Shown here: piece by piece, positions 9,505 through 16,698 of the stretch
Position numbering within the stretch: the first letter of the stretch is position 1
Layout: each line of letters opens with the position of its first letter
Source of the DNA: Bacteroidota bacterium
GTDB lineage: Bacteria; Bacteroidota; Bacteroidia; Cytophagales; Cyclobacteriaceae
Assembly (NCBI GenBank): GCA_023428695.1
Contig: JAEYWY010000021.1
Location: 1-64,000 of the forward strand
DNA: 64,000 nt
Reading direction: 5' to 3'
The notes under the pieces: model-generated
The model's input: only the letters and a program-made list of their open reading frames with translations
Databases searched by the model: none
Told to the model about the DNA's origin: nothing
Position numbers and translations under genes: made by a program

Positions 9505-11625
9505 TCAGCCGAGTTTTTTCAGATAAATGGCAATCGTGTTCCGACCATCGCGCCCGCGTGTTTGCCTGTTGAAAACCATTAACTTTCCATCGCCCGAGAT
9601 TTCAGGTCGTGCATCCATAAATGGCGGTGATACTTCAGTTATCTGTTGAACATTTGAACCATCCTCGTCCATTACGTAAATGCGAAACGTATCGCCGGTA
9701 CGCGTCGAAGCAAAGAATATCTTTTTGCCATCATGCGACCAAACAGGCCACCCCTCCGCTGCCCGCGACTTTGTAAGATTTCTTATGTTCTTTCCGTCAG
9801 GATCCATCGCCAGGATTTCATCGTTCATTGTACGCATCATGCCGCACAAAAGCACAATTGACTTCGCATCCGGAGAAAGGCGCCCACACGTAACCTCATC
9901 TGAACCGGACGTAAGCCGGCGAAGATTTTTTCCGGAGATGTCGATGACATACTGCTCAAAATTCCCACCGGCGCGCGTCGAGTTGAAATAGATCTCTTTG
10001 CCATCGGGAGAAAAATACGGATGAATATCTCTGCCGGGGTGAGATGTCAGCCGAACAACGTTCCCGCCATTGGCGTCCATGATATAAATCTCTTCATTGC
10101 CGTCCCTGTCGGAAACAAACGCGATTTTGCGACCATCCGCAGAAACGCTGACAAAATTGTCATTGAATTTATTATTCGACAAGTTCTTTTGATTTTCTCC
10201 ATCCAGATTCATAGTGTATATCTGCCAGTTGCCATCCCGGTTCGATTGAAAGATGATGGAATTATTGGATCCAAATCGCGGGTACGCGTTTTCGACGTTG
10301 TCCATCTTCAGCAATTGCTTAACAGTCGGATCGTTCGGAAATTGAATTTCATTGGATTGACTTGAAACCACTTCTCCCTTCGTCCATCTGATAAACGCCT
10401 CGCCTACTTCTGTGTGGTACGATCCGGATGGCTGACGATTTACATTGGCCATGGCGTGATCGGCTCCATTAATTTCGAGATACGATGCTTTTCTTTGACC
10501 GCGTGCGTTGATTCGTTCAACTATCGATTGATGATCTTTCTCCAGGGACACAAAGTCACCGTCGCCCCAGATCGCGAGCACGTCACCGTCGAAATCGTTC
10601 CACAGCGATGTGATATCGAGGTCGAACAATTGTTTGAAGAAAGCCTCGCTGCGAATACCCAGCACCGCCAATTCGTCATTACAATCGGGATACTTTTGCC
10701 GCGTAAGAGCCGGATCATATCCGTTGGCTTCGAAGTGTGCATAACACTTTGCGTATTGGGCAACAACATTGGCAGCGTCGGAATCGCTTAGTCCCTGAGC
10801 TTTTGCAACGTACAGTCTGCTCGCAACGAGGTAGTCGACAAACTTTGATCCGATTGTTCCATAGGCGACGATTGCGCGAACTTTTTTGTCCTTCGCAATC
10901 ATCGGTGCCCAGACACCACCCATGCTGTGACCGAAAATATAGATGTGATCTTCATCGCTTTCGGGAAGGCTGATAAGTTTGTCAAGGGCAGCCTGATAAC
11001 CCTCCAGTTCCGTCATGAAGTCCAGCTCTTCACAAGGTATTCCGCGGCTATCGCCCATTCCTGATTTGTCGACCCGCATAACAATAAATCCCGCGTTCGT
11101 AAGCTGTTTTACCAGAGCCGTTTGTGTGTTATCCGGATTAAGCGGGTTGTCGATCGAACCGCAACCTATGCCCTGTACGTACAGAATTGCCGGCAGGACC
11201 CCGTCATTCTTTGGAGAAGTTGTGATTGTTCGGAGTTTTGATCCGGTCGTCTCAACGAAATCATAATGCACCTTCAAGCCTTCATGTTGTTCCTTTGGAA
11301 ACGCGCCTATACGTCCCGTGGTGTGTTGCCTTTTGTTATCGCGAACGAAGGAAACGCTGACCGGCGAACCAGCGGTGCTTTCTCTGAGGCTTGCCAGTAT
11401 GTCATCTATTGCAGATACCGGTTTGCCGTTTAATCTGGTTATAATATCGCCTTGTTTCAATCCGAGATTGCTTGCCGTGGATTTGTTAAATACCTCTGCT
11501 ATCAAAACCCCCTGACTGGTGTTTTCCATTCGCACCCCGAGGTACGGACGTCGCAGCAATGTCTCCTGCCCAAAACAATTCGTAAACAGGAATCCGCATA
11601 CGATCAGACAAATTGATCTTTGCAT
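9505..11625 (-). CDS. Exported PDZ - alpha/beta-hydrolase - PD40 propeller fusion protein
   Basis: A 706-residue envelope protein with three modules. Residues 1-20 are a signal peptide (an alternative lipoprotein cysteine at 17 has a poor lipobox). Residues about 25-108 form a PDZ domain (LGLKQGDIITRLNGKPV). Residues about 125-420 are an alpha/beta hydrolase with nucleophile S234 in GHSMGG, an acid near WGDGDFVSLEKDH and a histidine in NGADHAM. Residues about 445-706 hold six TolB-like PD40 repeats of the type SRDGNEEIYIMDANG, enough for a six-bladed propeller. Peptidase or esterase activity is likely, but the substrate is unknown. It is followed after 8 bases by the DUF4350 gene and preceded by a putative lipoprotein gene 68 bases upstream. 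Confidence 0.85.
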   Translation of the reverse strand: MQRSICLIVCGFLFTNCFGQETLLRRPYLGVRMENTSQGVLIAEVFNKSTASNLGLKQGDIITRLNGKPVSAIDDILASLRESTAGSPVSVSFVRDNKRQHTTGRIGAFPKEQHEGLKVHYDFVETTGSKLRTITTSPKNDGVLPAILYVQGIGCGSIDNPLNPDNTQTALVKQLTNAGFIVMRVDKSGMGDSRGIPCEELDFMTELEGYQAALDKLISLPESDEDHIYIFGHSMGGVWAPMIAKDKKVRAIVAYGTIGSKFVDYLVASRLYVAKAQGLSDSDAANVVAQYAKCYAHFEANGYDPALTRQKYPDCNDELAVLGIRSEAFFKQLFDLDITSLWNDFDGDVLAIWGDGDFVSLEKDHQSIVERINARGQRKASYLEINGADHAMANVNRQPSGSYHTEVGEAFIRWTKGEVVSSQSNEIQFPNDPTVKQLLKMDNVENAYPRFGSNNSIIFQSNRDGNWQIYTMNLDGENQKNLSNNKFNDNFVSVSADGRKIAFVSDRDGNEEIYIMDANGGNVVRLTSHPGRDIHPYFSPDGKEIYFNSTRAGGNFEQYVIDISGKNLRRLTSGSDEVTCGRLSPDAKSIVLLCGMMRTMNDEILAMDPDGKNIRNLTKSRAAEGWPVWSHDGKKIFFASTRTGDTFRIYVMDEDGSNVQQITEVSPPFMDARPEISGDGKLMVFNRQTRGRDGRNTIAIYLKKLG

Positions 11626-11693
11626 GATGTTAGTGTTTGATTTGAAATATATTTCTGAACCGACAATGAGGTTGATCCTGTATGTTCAGGTCT

Positions 11694-12554
11694 TCAACCT
11701 CCAACAATATCAAGCACGATTTTCCAGCCTTCCACCTGATCGAAGGACCAGATACGAACGAAGTGCAACCCCACCTTACGGGTATCAGCGTGAATGGTAA
11801 CTTCTGCATCTCCGTAAGTGACGGCCAATTCACCGCTGTCGGAAACAAATGCTGTTGGTTCTCCATACGTGACACTTACTCCCTCGTCCTTCAATACTGC
11901 TTCAATATTTTCAATGGAACGCACCGGCAGTCGGCGCGGCCTAAGGACGAGACACTCCGTTGAAAAAAACTCGCTACGTATCTCTTGTTCCGCGTAACTC
12001 GCGACGTATTGGTTTTCGCGTTGAATCAGATCACCATATTTCCCACCCAGGCCTTCGTATGTATTCATCACAGGAATTGGCGACATATTCGTGGAGTCAT
12101 GTCCGATGCCCATATCAATCAACACACGCCACGTATCCCCTTCTTTTTTCCAAACACTCATGTAGTGCCCGTAGAAGCGGACTGAGTCCGACGACCTCGA
12201 CGGTTGAAGGAAATATGGTCCGGTAGTGAATCCCAGATTACCATGGGCAGACACGCCTACATGCGCGGGCTGCCAATACAACAGCTCTCCCTGGTCCTCG
12301 AGGCCCTGCCAGAATTCCTTGCCGTTAACCGCTGCAGGTTTAAAGAGAATACTTGTATCACTCAGGAAATGAAGAAAGGCATCACGCGTAGTGTGATCAG
12401 ATGCATACTTCGAAAACGCGCGTTCCATTACGAGGAGGCTGTCGGGCAGGTTGTGTTCGTGATCTTTTGTTTGATTGGAAGTACACTGTCCAAATACTAC
12501 GAACGTGAATGCGAGAAACACGACGTGGCGGATACCTAAATAAGAGGACGACAT
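11694..12554 (-). CDS. Putative lipoprotein with a SnoaL/DUF4440-like domain
   Basis: A 286-residue exported protein. The start at 12554 gives MSSSYLGIRHVVFLAFTFVV followed by FGQCTSN, a signal peptide with a possible but non-canonical lipobox (Q before the cysteine). The start 60 bases further upstream would add a charged, non-conserved stretch. The middle part (about residues 45-165) has the rhythm of NTF2/SnoaL-like proteins: LVMERAFSKYASDHTTRDAF, then FYGHYMSVWKKEGDTWRVLIDMG. The C-terminal part ends with a second region of the same style (HFVRIWSFDQVEGWKIVLDIVGG), so this may be a duplicated domain. No enzymatic residues can be assigned. It is upstream of the PDZ-hydrolase gene on the same strand. 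Confidence 0.7.
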   Translation of the reverse strand: MSSSYLGIRHVVFLAFTFVVFGQCTSNQTKDHEHNLPDSLLVMERAFSKYASDHTTRDAFLHFLSDTSILFKPAAVNGKEFWQGLEDQGELLYWQPAHVGVSAHGNLGFTTGPYFLQPSRSSDSVRFYGHYMSVWKKEGDTWRVLIDMGIGHDSTNMSPIPVMNTYEGLGGKYGDLIQRENQYVASYAEQEIRSEFFSTECLVLRPRRLPVRSIENIEAVLKDEGVSVTYGEPTAFVSDSGELAVTYGDAEVTIHADTRKVGLHFVRIWSFDQVEGWKIVLDIVGG

Positions 12555-12783
12555 ATTGAAACAATTGGGTTTGTTTAATTTATCACTTACACACTTAAAA
12601 AAGAAAGAATGCAAATAGCACGGACGGACAAATCACGTCAATTGCGGTATGATCACTTGGAATATCAGAGGAAAAGATCCGCACTCCTTTCAATTCGTCG
12701 GAATGACGGGAATAACATTACGATCTGTTCTTAAGAAAATCCTTAGTTTATGTCAACCGGCTTAAACCCATACACTATTCACG

Positions 12784-13065
12784 CTAAATCAAAAGAAACG
12801 CAATGAAGAACAGGGCAAAGACACCAACATGAACGAGCATCTCCCCTTTTGCCGCGGACTCATTATTGTCAGAAGTTATCCGCCACAAACAAGCAAAAAA
12901 ACGGATTGCACCGACAAGCAAAGCAAGCAAAATGACGAAGAAACTCGCAGGTGGGGCATGCATATATCCCCACCCGACAACCATATGGGTGACCATTGTA
13001 AGCACGGCACCCACCAGATAGATGACAAGCCCGACTGAGATTCCTTTCTTGAATTCCTCGCTCAT
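12784..13065 (-). CDS. Small integral membrane protein (DUF4199-like size and layout)
   Basis: A 93-residue membrane protein of unknown function. Translation is placed at 13065 (MSEEFKKGISVGL), which begins right before the first hydrophobic segment; the longer frame adds 23 residues without similarity to anything recognisable. Three membrane segments can be seen at about residues 10-32, 37-57 and 73-92. The short charged stretch TSDNNESAAKGE lies between the last two. It stands alone between two non-coding stretches. Confidence 0.65.
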   Translation of the reverse strand: MSEEFKKGISVGLVIYLVGAVLTMVTHMVVGWGYMHAPPASFFVILLALLVGAIRFFACLWRITSDNNESAAKGEMLVHVGVFALFFIAFLLI

Positions 13066-13221
13066 ACTTGACTTGTTCCGCTTAAAATTTACAAAGAAGT
13101 GCGGATACCCTTTGTCAAGGGCTGCAAGCTTCAAGCAGCAAGTTTGTTCGCACCAATTTGATTGCTCGCGTTTCTACATTGACGTTCAGTCCCCGATTAG
13201 CATGCCATCCCAACAAGAATC

Positions 13222-13270
13222 TTCCCCGCGAAACTCCGCACCACAGCGCCTCCGCGTTGTCTGTATTCAA
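13222..13270. repeat. 49-bp direct repeat, copy 1
   Basis: Copy 1 of a direct repeat whose core reads GCGAAACTCCGCACCACAGC and continues through GCGTTGTCTGTATTCAA. It matches copy 2 (13460-13508) at 48 of 49 positions; the mismatch is at 13227. The starts are 238 bases apart in the same orientation. The wording recalls the CACAGNGCCTCNGCG-type intergenic repeats of environmental Bacteroidota. Confidence 0.85.
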
Positions 13271-13459
13271 CCCGTATCAACTTTTGGCAGAAACTTCTTT
13301 ACAAAGCCTGTTCGATGTAATTAGCTTGCGATTACAATCCCTCCCGCACCCCTTGCCCCTGAAGGGGAACAGCCGCACGGACTACTGCATAAGGAACAAT
13401 GTGAATGTGAGAAAAGAATCAAGTCTCCACCCGATAAGCACTGCCGTTTCAAAAAAAAT

Positions 13460-13508
13460 TCCCTGCGAAACTCCGCACCACAGCGCCTCCGCGTTGTCTG
13501 TATTCAAT
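13460..13508. repeat. 49-bp direct repeat, copy 2
   Basis: Copy 2 of the same repeat. It ends four bases before the stop of the DUF3817 gene, so it lies in the immediate 3' untranslated region of that minus-strand gene. Confidence 0.85.
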
Positions 13509-13511
13509 ACG

Positions 13512-13805
13512 CTATGCTGATAGCGCGCGCTTTCTCACCCGCTGCTCAACAAAGAACGGCAGAATCGGAAGCAGTGCGGCTACGAAACACCAGAGCACGA
13601 CTGTGAAAGGTAATCGATAACGTATCCAGCACAGCGCCAGCAACACCATGTACGCCATGAACAGTACGCCGTGCGCCCAGCCAACAACCTTAACCGCCAT
13701 CGGCATATCAAGAAAATACTTCAACGGCATCGCTACACACAGGAGAAGCAAATATGAAAGACCTTCAATGATAGCAGTGGTCGTAAATAGTCTGAGGGGG
13801 TTCAT
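13512..13805 (-). CDS. DUF3817 family integral membrane protein
   Basis: A 97-residue membrane protein of the DUF3817 family. Three hydrophobic segments are visible (about residues 7-30, 38-60 and 65-85). The family's hallmark motifs are present: an early EGLSYLLLL, the central VVGWAHGVLFMAYM with its histidine, and a short basic tail. No biochemical role is established for the family. It lies 32 bases downstream of the dnaX stop on the same strand and could share its transcript. Confidence 0.85.
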   Translation of the reverse strand: MNPLRLFTTTAIIEGLSYLLLLCVAMPLKYFLDMPMAVKVVGWAHGVLFMAYMVLLALCWIRYRLPFTVVLWCFVAALLPILPFFVEQRVRKRALSA

Positions 13806-13837
13806 TAATAAAGAAGATTAAGATGTGTGGGAATAAC

Positions 13838-15561
13838 TTAAAAGTCAGTGTCGAGGCCGAGCCTGTCTTTTAATTCGCGCAACATCGGATTTTTAGCCAC
13901 AAGGTAGTCGAACTTCTCGCGATTGGTATAAATTACTTTACGCTGCTCAGCCTCACGCAACTCACCAACTACCTGTATGCTCTGGTTGCGCAGACGATCG
14001 CGCAGGAAGGTGATCAGGTCGCTGCGTATATTGGTAAGCATCGTTTCCTGCACAGGGTTATGTAACGGTATGGTTATGCGGCCATCCGCGAGTTCGTATT
14101 CCTGATGCAGCAATTGATACTCCGCCTGATACGCCTTTCGCGTTTCGGCATACGCGTTCCATGCCTCCCTGAGTTGCTCTGCTGTAAAGGGCATGTCCGG
14201 CTCGCGCTGAACTTCCTGTGCAGTAGTCTGCTCTTTCTTCGTCTCTACCTTAAGGAGGTTAGTCAGTCTGACCGTTGTTTTTGGCGCGTCCTTGAATTTG
14301 GATTTTTCGGCAAAGTCCGGCTTGGTGGATATGACCGGTGCTGCCGTACCGTTGGCAGTCTTTTCTTTTAAGGTTTCAGCACCGGAAGGTGTTCGCGATG
14401 GCGCGACGGTCTCAACCGCGTCGGCGGTTTCCGATTTTACATCAGTTTTTTTTTTAACCCTACCTCTCCGGTAAGGGCACCTTCCTCGGCAAGCTGTCCC
14501 GCAGGAATAACGGCTGAGATATGCGCCATCTTCATCAACGCGAGTTCAACCGACAAACGCTGATTTTTGCTCGCCTTATAATTGATGTCGCACTGACTGG
14601 CAATATTGAGCCACGTCAGTAGCAACGACGGTGAAGCAGTCTGTGCCTGCTGCGCGTATTTTCTCCGCACGCTGTCGGGAACTTCCATCAGCATAACGGT
14701 CCGGCTGTCCTGAGCCACAAGCAGATTTCTGAAGTGTTCGCTTAGTCCAACGATAAAGTTATGTCCGTCAAATCCCTTGCGGAGAATTTCATCCAGTAAC
14801 AGCAGCGGCTGCGTGTGATTTTGCGATAGCAACGCATCCACTACCTGGAAATAGTAATCGTAATCCAGGATGTGCAGGTTCGCCAGCGTCGACTTGAACG
14901 TTACGCCCTTGCCTGACGAATACGTCACCATCAGGTCGAAGATCGACAACGCATCACGCAGGGCGCCGTCGGCCTTTTGCGCGATCAAATGAAGCGCTTC
15001 ATCCTCTGCGGGAATCTGCTCACGGTCAGCGATCTTTTTCAGGTGCCCCGAAATGTCGCTGATCTGAATCCGGTTAAAATCAAATATCTGGCACCGCGAC
15101 AAAATGGTCGGAATTACCTTGTGCTTTTCCGTCGTGGCCAGAATGAAAATCGCGTATGGCGGCGGTTCTTCAAGTGTTTTCAGAAACGCGTTAAAAGCCG
15201 CGTTGGAAAGCATGTGAACCTCGTCGATGATGTACACCTTGAATTTTCCGAACTGCGGTGGGTACCGTACCTGGTCAATCAGGTTCCGGATGTCCTCCAC
15301 TGAGTTGTTGGAGGCCGCATCGAGTTCGAAAATATTGAGTGAATTGCTCTCGGTTTTTTCCTCGAAGCCGTTGATCAATCGCGCCACGATCCGGGCGCAC
15401 GTTGTTTTTCCAACGCCGCGAGGGCCGCAAAAGAGCAACGCCTGGGCGAGTTTGTTGTTGTCAATGGCGTTTTTGAGGGTCGTCGTGATGTGCTCCTGCC
15501 CCACTACCTCGTCAAACCCGGTGGGACGATACTTCCGTGCCGATACAACAAAATTTTCCAT
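13838..15561 (-). CDS. dnaX: DNA polymerase III tau subunit, made by -1 frameshift at an A10 run
   Basis: Long product of dnaX, about 574 residues if one A is re-read at 14446-14455. The N-terminal reading frame stops just after the A-run, while the -1 frame is open without interruption from the run to 13838. It adds a charged linker (TDVKSETADAVETV and onwards) and the C-terminal domain that Bacteroidota DnaX proteins carry (EQLREAWNAYAETRKAYQAE, then TNREKFDYLVAKNPMLREL). Tau links the clamp loader to polymerase and helicase at the fork. Whether the shift occurs in transcription (slippage) or translation cannot be told. An indel in the homopolymer during sequencing is the alternative, but the accompanying signals argue for recoding. 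Confidence 0.75.
14414..14469 (-). promoter_or_regulatory. Putative dnaX recoding element: SD-like site, A10 slippery run, hairpin
   Basis: Read on the minus strand: GGAGAGG (14469-14463), seven bases, then ten A's (14455-14446), a zero-frame stop TAA three codons later, and a hairpin AACCGC-CGAC-GCGGTT (14429-14414) 16 bases after the run. This mirrors the E. coli dnaX arrangement (upstream SD, A-rich heptamer, stem-loop) and the A9 slippage run of Thermus dnaX. The spacing of the hairpin is longer than usual for ribosomal frameshifting, so transcriptional slippage is at least as likely. Confidence 0.6.
14437..15561 (-). CDS. dnaX: DNA polymerase III gamma subunit (zero-frame dnaX product)
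   Basis: Clamp-loader ATPase of 374 residues, read straight through to the stop just after the A-run. The start at 15561 gives MENFVVSARKYRPTGFDEVV, the normal beginning in this phylum; four extra codons upstream are dispensable. Seen: Walker A GPRGVGKT (residues 46-53), Walker B/DExx IIDEVH, the SRC motif ILSRCQ, then domain III ending near residue 360. Truncation right after domain III is what a functional gamma needs. The cysteine zinc-binding module that normally lies between the ARI helix and ELDAASNN is absent here: it is replaced by a short NGFEEKTESNSLN. A TAAATTTG box lies 37 bases upstream. Confidence 0.9.
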   Translation of the reverse strand: MENFVVSARKYRPTGFDEVVGQEHITTTLKNAIDNNKLAQALLFCGPRGVGKTTCARIVARLINGFEEKTESNSLNIFELDAASNNSVEDIRNLIDQVRYPPQFGKFKVYIIDEVHMLSNAAFNAFLKTLEEPPPYAIFILATTEKHKVIPTILSRCQIFDFNRIQISDISGHLKKIADREQIPAEDEALHLIAQKADGALRDALSIFDLMVTYSSGKGVTFKSTLANLHILDYDYYFQVVDALLSQNHTQPLLLLDEILRKGFDGHNFIVGLSEHFRNLLVAQDSRTVMLMEVPDSVRRKYAQQAQTASPSLLLTWLNIASQCDINYKASKNQRLSVELALMKMAHISAVIPAGQLAEEGALTGEVGLKKKLM

Positions 15562-15870
15562 TGGGACCGGCAAGATAGAATTTCAGCGTTCACATTTCAA
15601 ATTTAGAATTGACGAACGAGGCAAAAATTCCGCCTTAATTTCCCCACCCATTTTGGCGGGAGAGACCAGCCTGATTTTCCGCTTTAACCCATCGGCGGCA
15701 ATATCCATAGCCTAAACCAGTTAGCGCAACCCAAGGAATTTCAGAGTCCCGCACCGGACGGAACCAAAAGACGTCTATATTTGTAATCTTTTTGCGGAAA
15801 GGCGTTCCGCGGGGGGAAAGTTCAAAGGTTAAAGTTGAAAGTTTCAGGTTAATTGAACATTTTCCGATAT
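15562..15870. other. Divergent intergenic region between dnaX and ssrA
   Basis: A 309-base divergent region. On the minus strand it carries a promoter-like TAAATTTG for dnaX. On the plus strand it should hold the ssrA promoter, but no clear pair of boxes is placed at the right distance: an exact TATATTTG at 15776-15783 is about 88 bases from the mature tmRNA 5' end. No gene is seen. Confidence 0.5.
15598..15625 (-). promoter_or_regulatory. Candidate dnaX promoter (TTTG-N16-TAAATTTG)
   Basis: On the minus strand, TTTG (15625-15622) is followed after 16 bases by TAAATTTG (15605-15598), an exact match to the Bacteroidota -7 consensus TAnnTTTG. The spacing is shorter than the usual ~19. The box ends 36 bases before the dnaX ATG. 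Confidence 0.4.
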
Positions 15871-16260
15871 GGGGCCGACCGGTTTTGACAGGCTGTGTGA
15901 GGTCGTATGTAAGCATGCAGGCTCATAGGATGAGAGCCTTAAAAGATAGTCCTGAATCATACTTGGCGAGTCTAACTACGCCATGGCTGCTTAATCTGTC
16001 CTAAGGATAGATTAGCCTCGTCCCGATAAGATCGGGAAAGCCATCATCGCTCGGCACTCTTGTTTTGCAGGTGCTGAATCCGCGGTGTCGTAATGCAGAA
16101 CCGCTCCGTGTGAGGTTGCTAAGCACGGCTAAGATCAGCGACTAAGGGAAAGCTCAGGCTGTTGTCTGCCTTACTTTCTTCGAAAAATCAAAGATGACTA
16201 AGCATGTAGAAGGTACGGGTTCACCTTCTCTGGACCAGAGTTCGATTCTCTGCGGCTCCA
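15871..16260 (+). ncRNA. ssrA: Transfer-messenger RNA (tmRNA)
   Basis: tmRNA rescues ribosomes stalled on broken mRNAs and adds a degradation tag. The 5' end GGGGCCGACCGGTTTTGACA pairs with the 3' end CGGCTCC plus discriminator A to form the acceptor stem of the tRNA-like domain, and TTCGATTC supplies the T-loop. The tag frame at 15965-15994 reads GESNYAMAA then TAA, close to tags known from Cytophaga relatives. The genome has CTA instead of CCA after the discriminator base, so the CCA end must be added after transcription. The following hairpin and T-tract end the transcript. Confidence 0.95.
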
Positions 16261-16262
16261 CT

Positions 16263-16304
16263 AACGCCCGTCTTTGCGATCACATCGCAGGCGGGCGTTT
16301 TTTT
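16263..16304 (+). terminator. Rho-independent terminator of ssrA
   Basis: AACGCCCG (16263-16270) pairs with CGGGCGTT (16292-16299); an inner stem TGCGAT/ATCGCA (16275-16280 with 16284-16289) is stacked inside. Seven T's run from 16298 to 16304, just after the tmRNA. Confidence 0.9.
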
Positions 16305-16698
16305 CGTGCATCCCTGGTCTCAGACGCCCAGGTCCTGGCACAACGGCGTATACCTGATCCGTTAGGTGGTCACGGCGCTTGTGCGTCAACACCCCATTCA
16401 GAAATAAACGTCTTTCAGTTGGGGATCAGCCCCAGGTGCAAACCTTGTTTGTTCCCAGAGGCATCATCTCGACTCACATTGTAAGTAGGACTTCAGTCCG
16501 TCCGAGGAAAGGAGCAGGAGCAGCACCAGAACTTGTTCAAACAAATCGGTTACCGTTCTTTGGGCGTTCCCCCTCTCCCGGAAAACCGGGCTCGGGGTCG
16601 GGCTGTCCAGGGCTCCGCTTCGCTTCGGTGCCGCGAAGCGCGTCACTAAACCCTTCCCATCCCTAACGCGGGCTATCTGCTTACTTCAGCGCTCTGGT
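16305..16698. other. Non-coding stretch between ssrA and the dehydratase gene
   Basis: This ~390-base stretch lacks a believable gene. Its 3' half holds a structured palindromic element (16562-16669). The remaining bases show no motif I can identify. The region just downstream of ssrA is a common integration site for mobile elements, but no integrase, direct repeat of the ssrA end or cargo is seen. Confidence 0.5.
16562..16669. repeat. REP-like structured intergenic element
   Basis: The element is bounded by GGGCGTT (16562) and AACGC (16665-16669), which are complementary over GCGTT/AACGC. Inside are a hairpin CCCGG-AAAA-CCGGG (16577-16590), a GGGGTCGGGCTGTCC block, and a second hairpin CGCTTCG/CGAAGCG (16621-16640). 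The closing CATCCCTAACGC is typical wording of palindromic repeats that recur between genes in many Bacteroidota genomes. Only one copy is in this window. Confidence 0.55.

Larger units (their letters stand above)
13066..13511. other. Non-coding stretch with a duplicated 49-bp repeat
   Basis: This 446-base stretch has no convincing gene. It holds two direct copies of a 49-bp sequence and, between them, a small hairpin CCCCT-GA-AGGGG near 13360. The plus-strand frame of 120 codons that crosses it is made largely of the repeat and is rejected as coding. Confidence 0.6.

Noticed and set aside
13158..13520. Plus-strand open frame of 120 codons across the repeat region
   Set aside because: It is built largely from the two repeat copies, which explains its self-similarity, and it looks non-coding.
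15776..15783. Exact TATATTTG as ssrA promoter
   Set aside because: About 88 bases upstream of the mature tmRNA 5' end, with no TTTG at the matching -33 distance; a long precursor would be needed.
16194..16484. Plus-strand open frame starting inside the tmRNA
   Set aside because: It runs through the 3' end of ssrA and its terminator, so it cannot be a normal gene.
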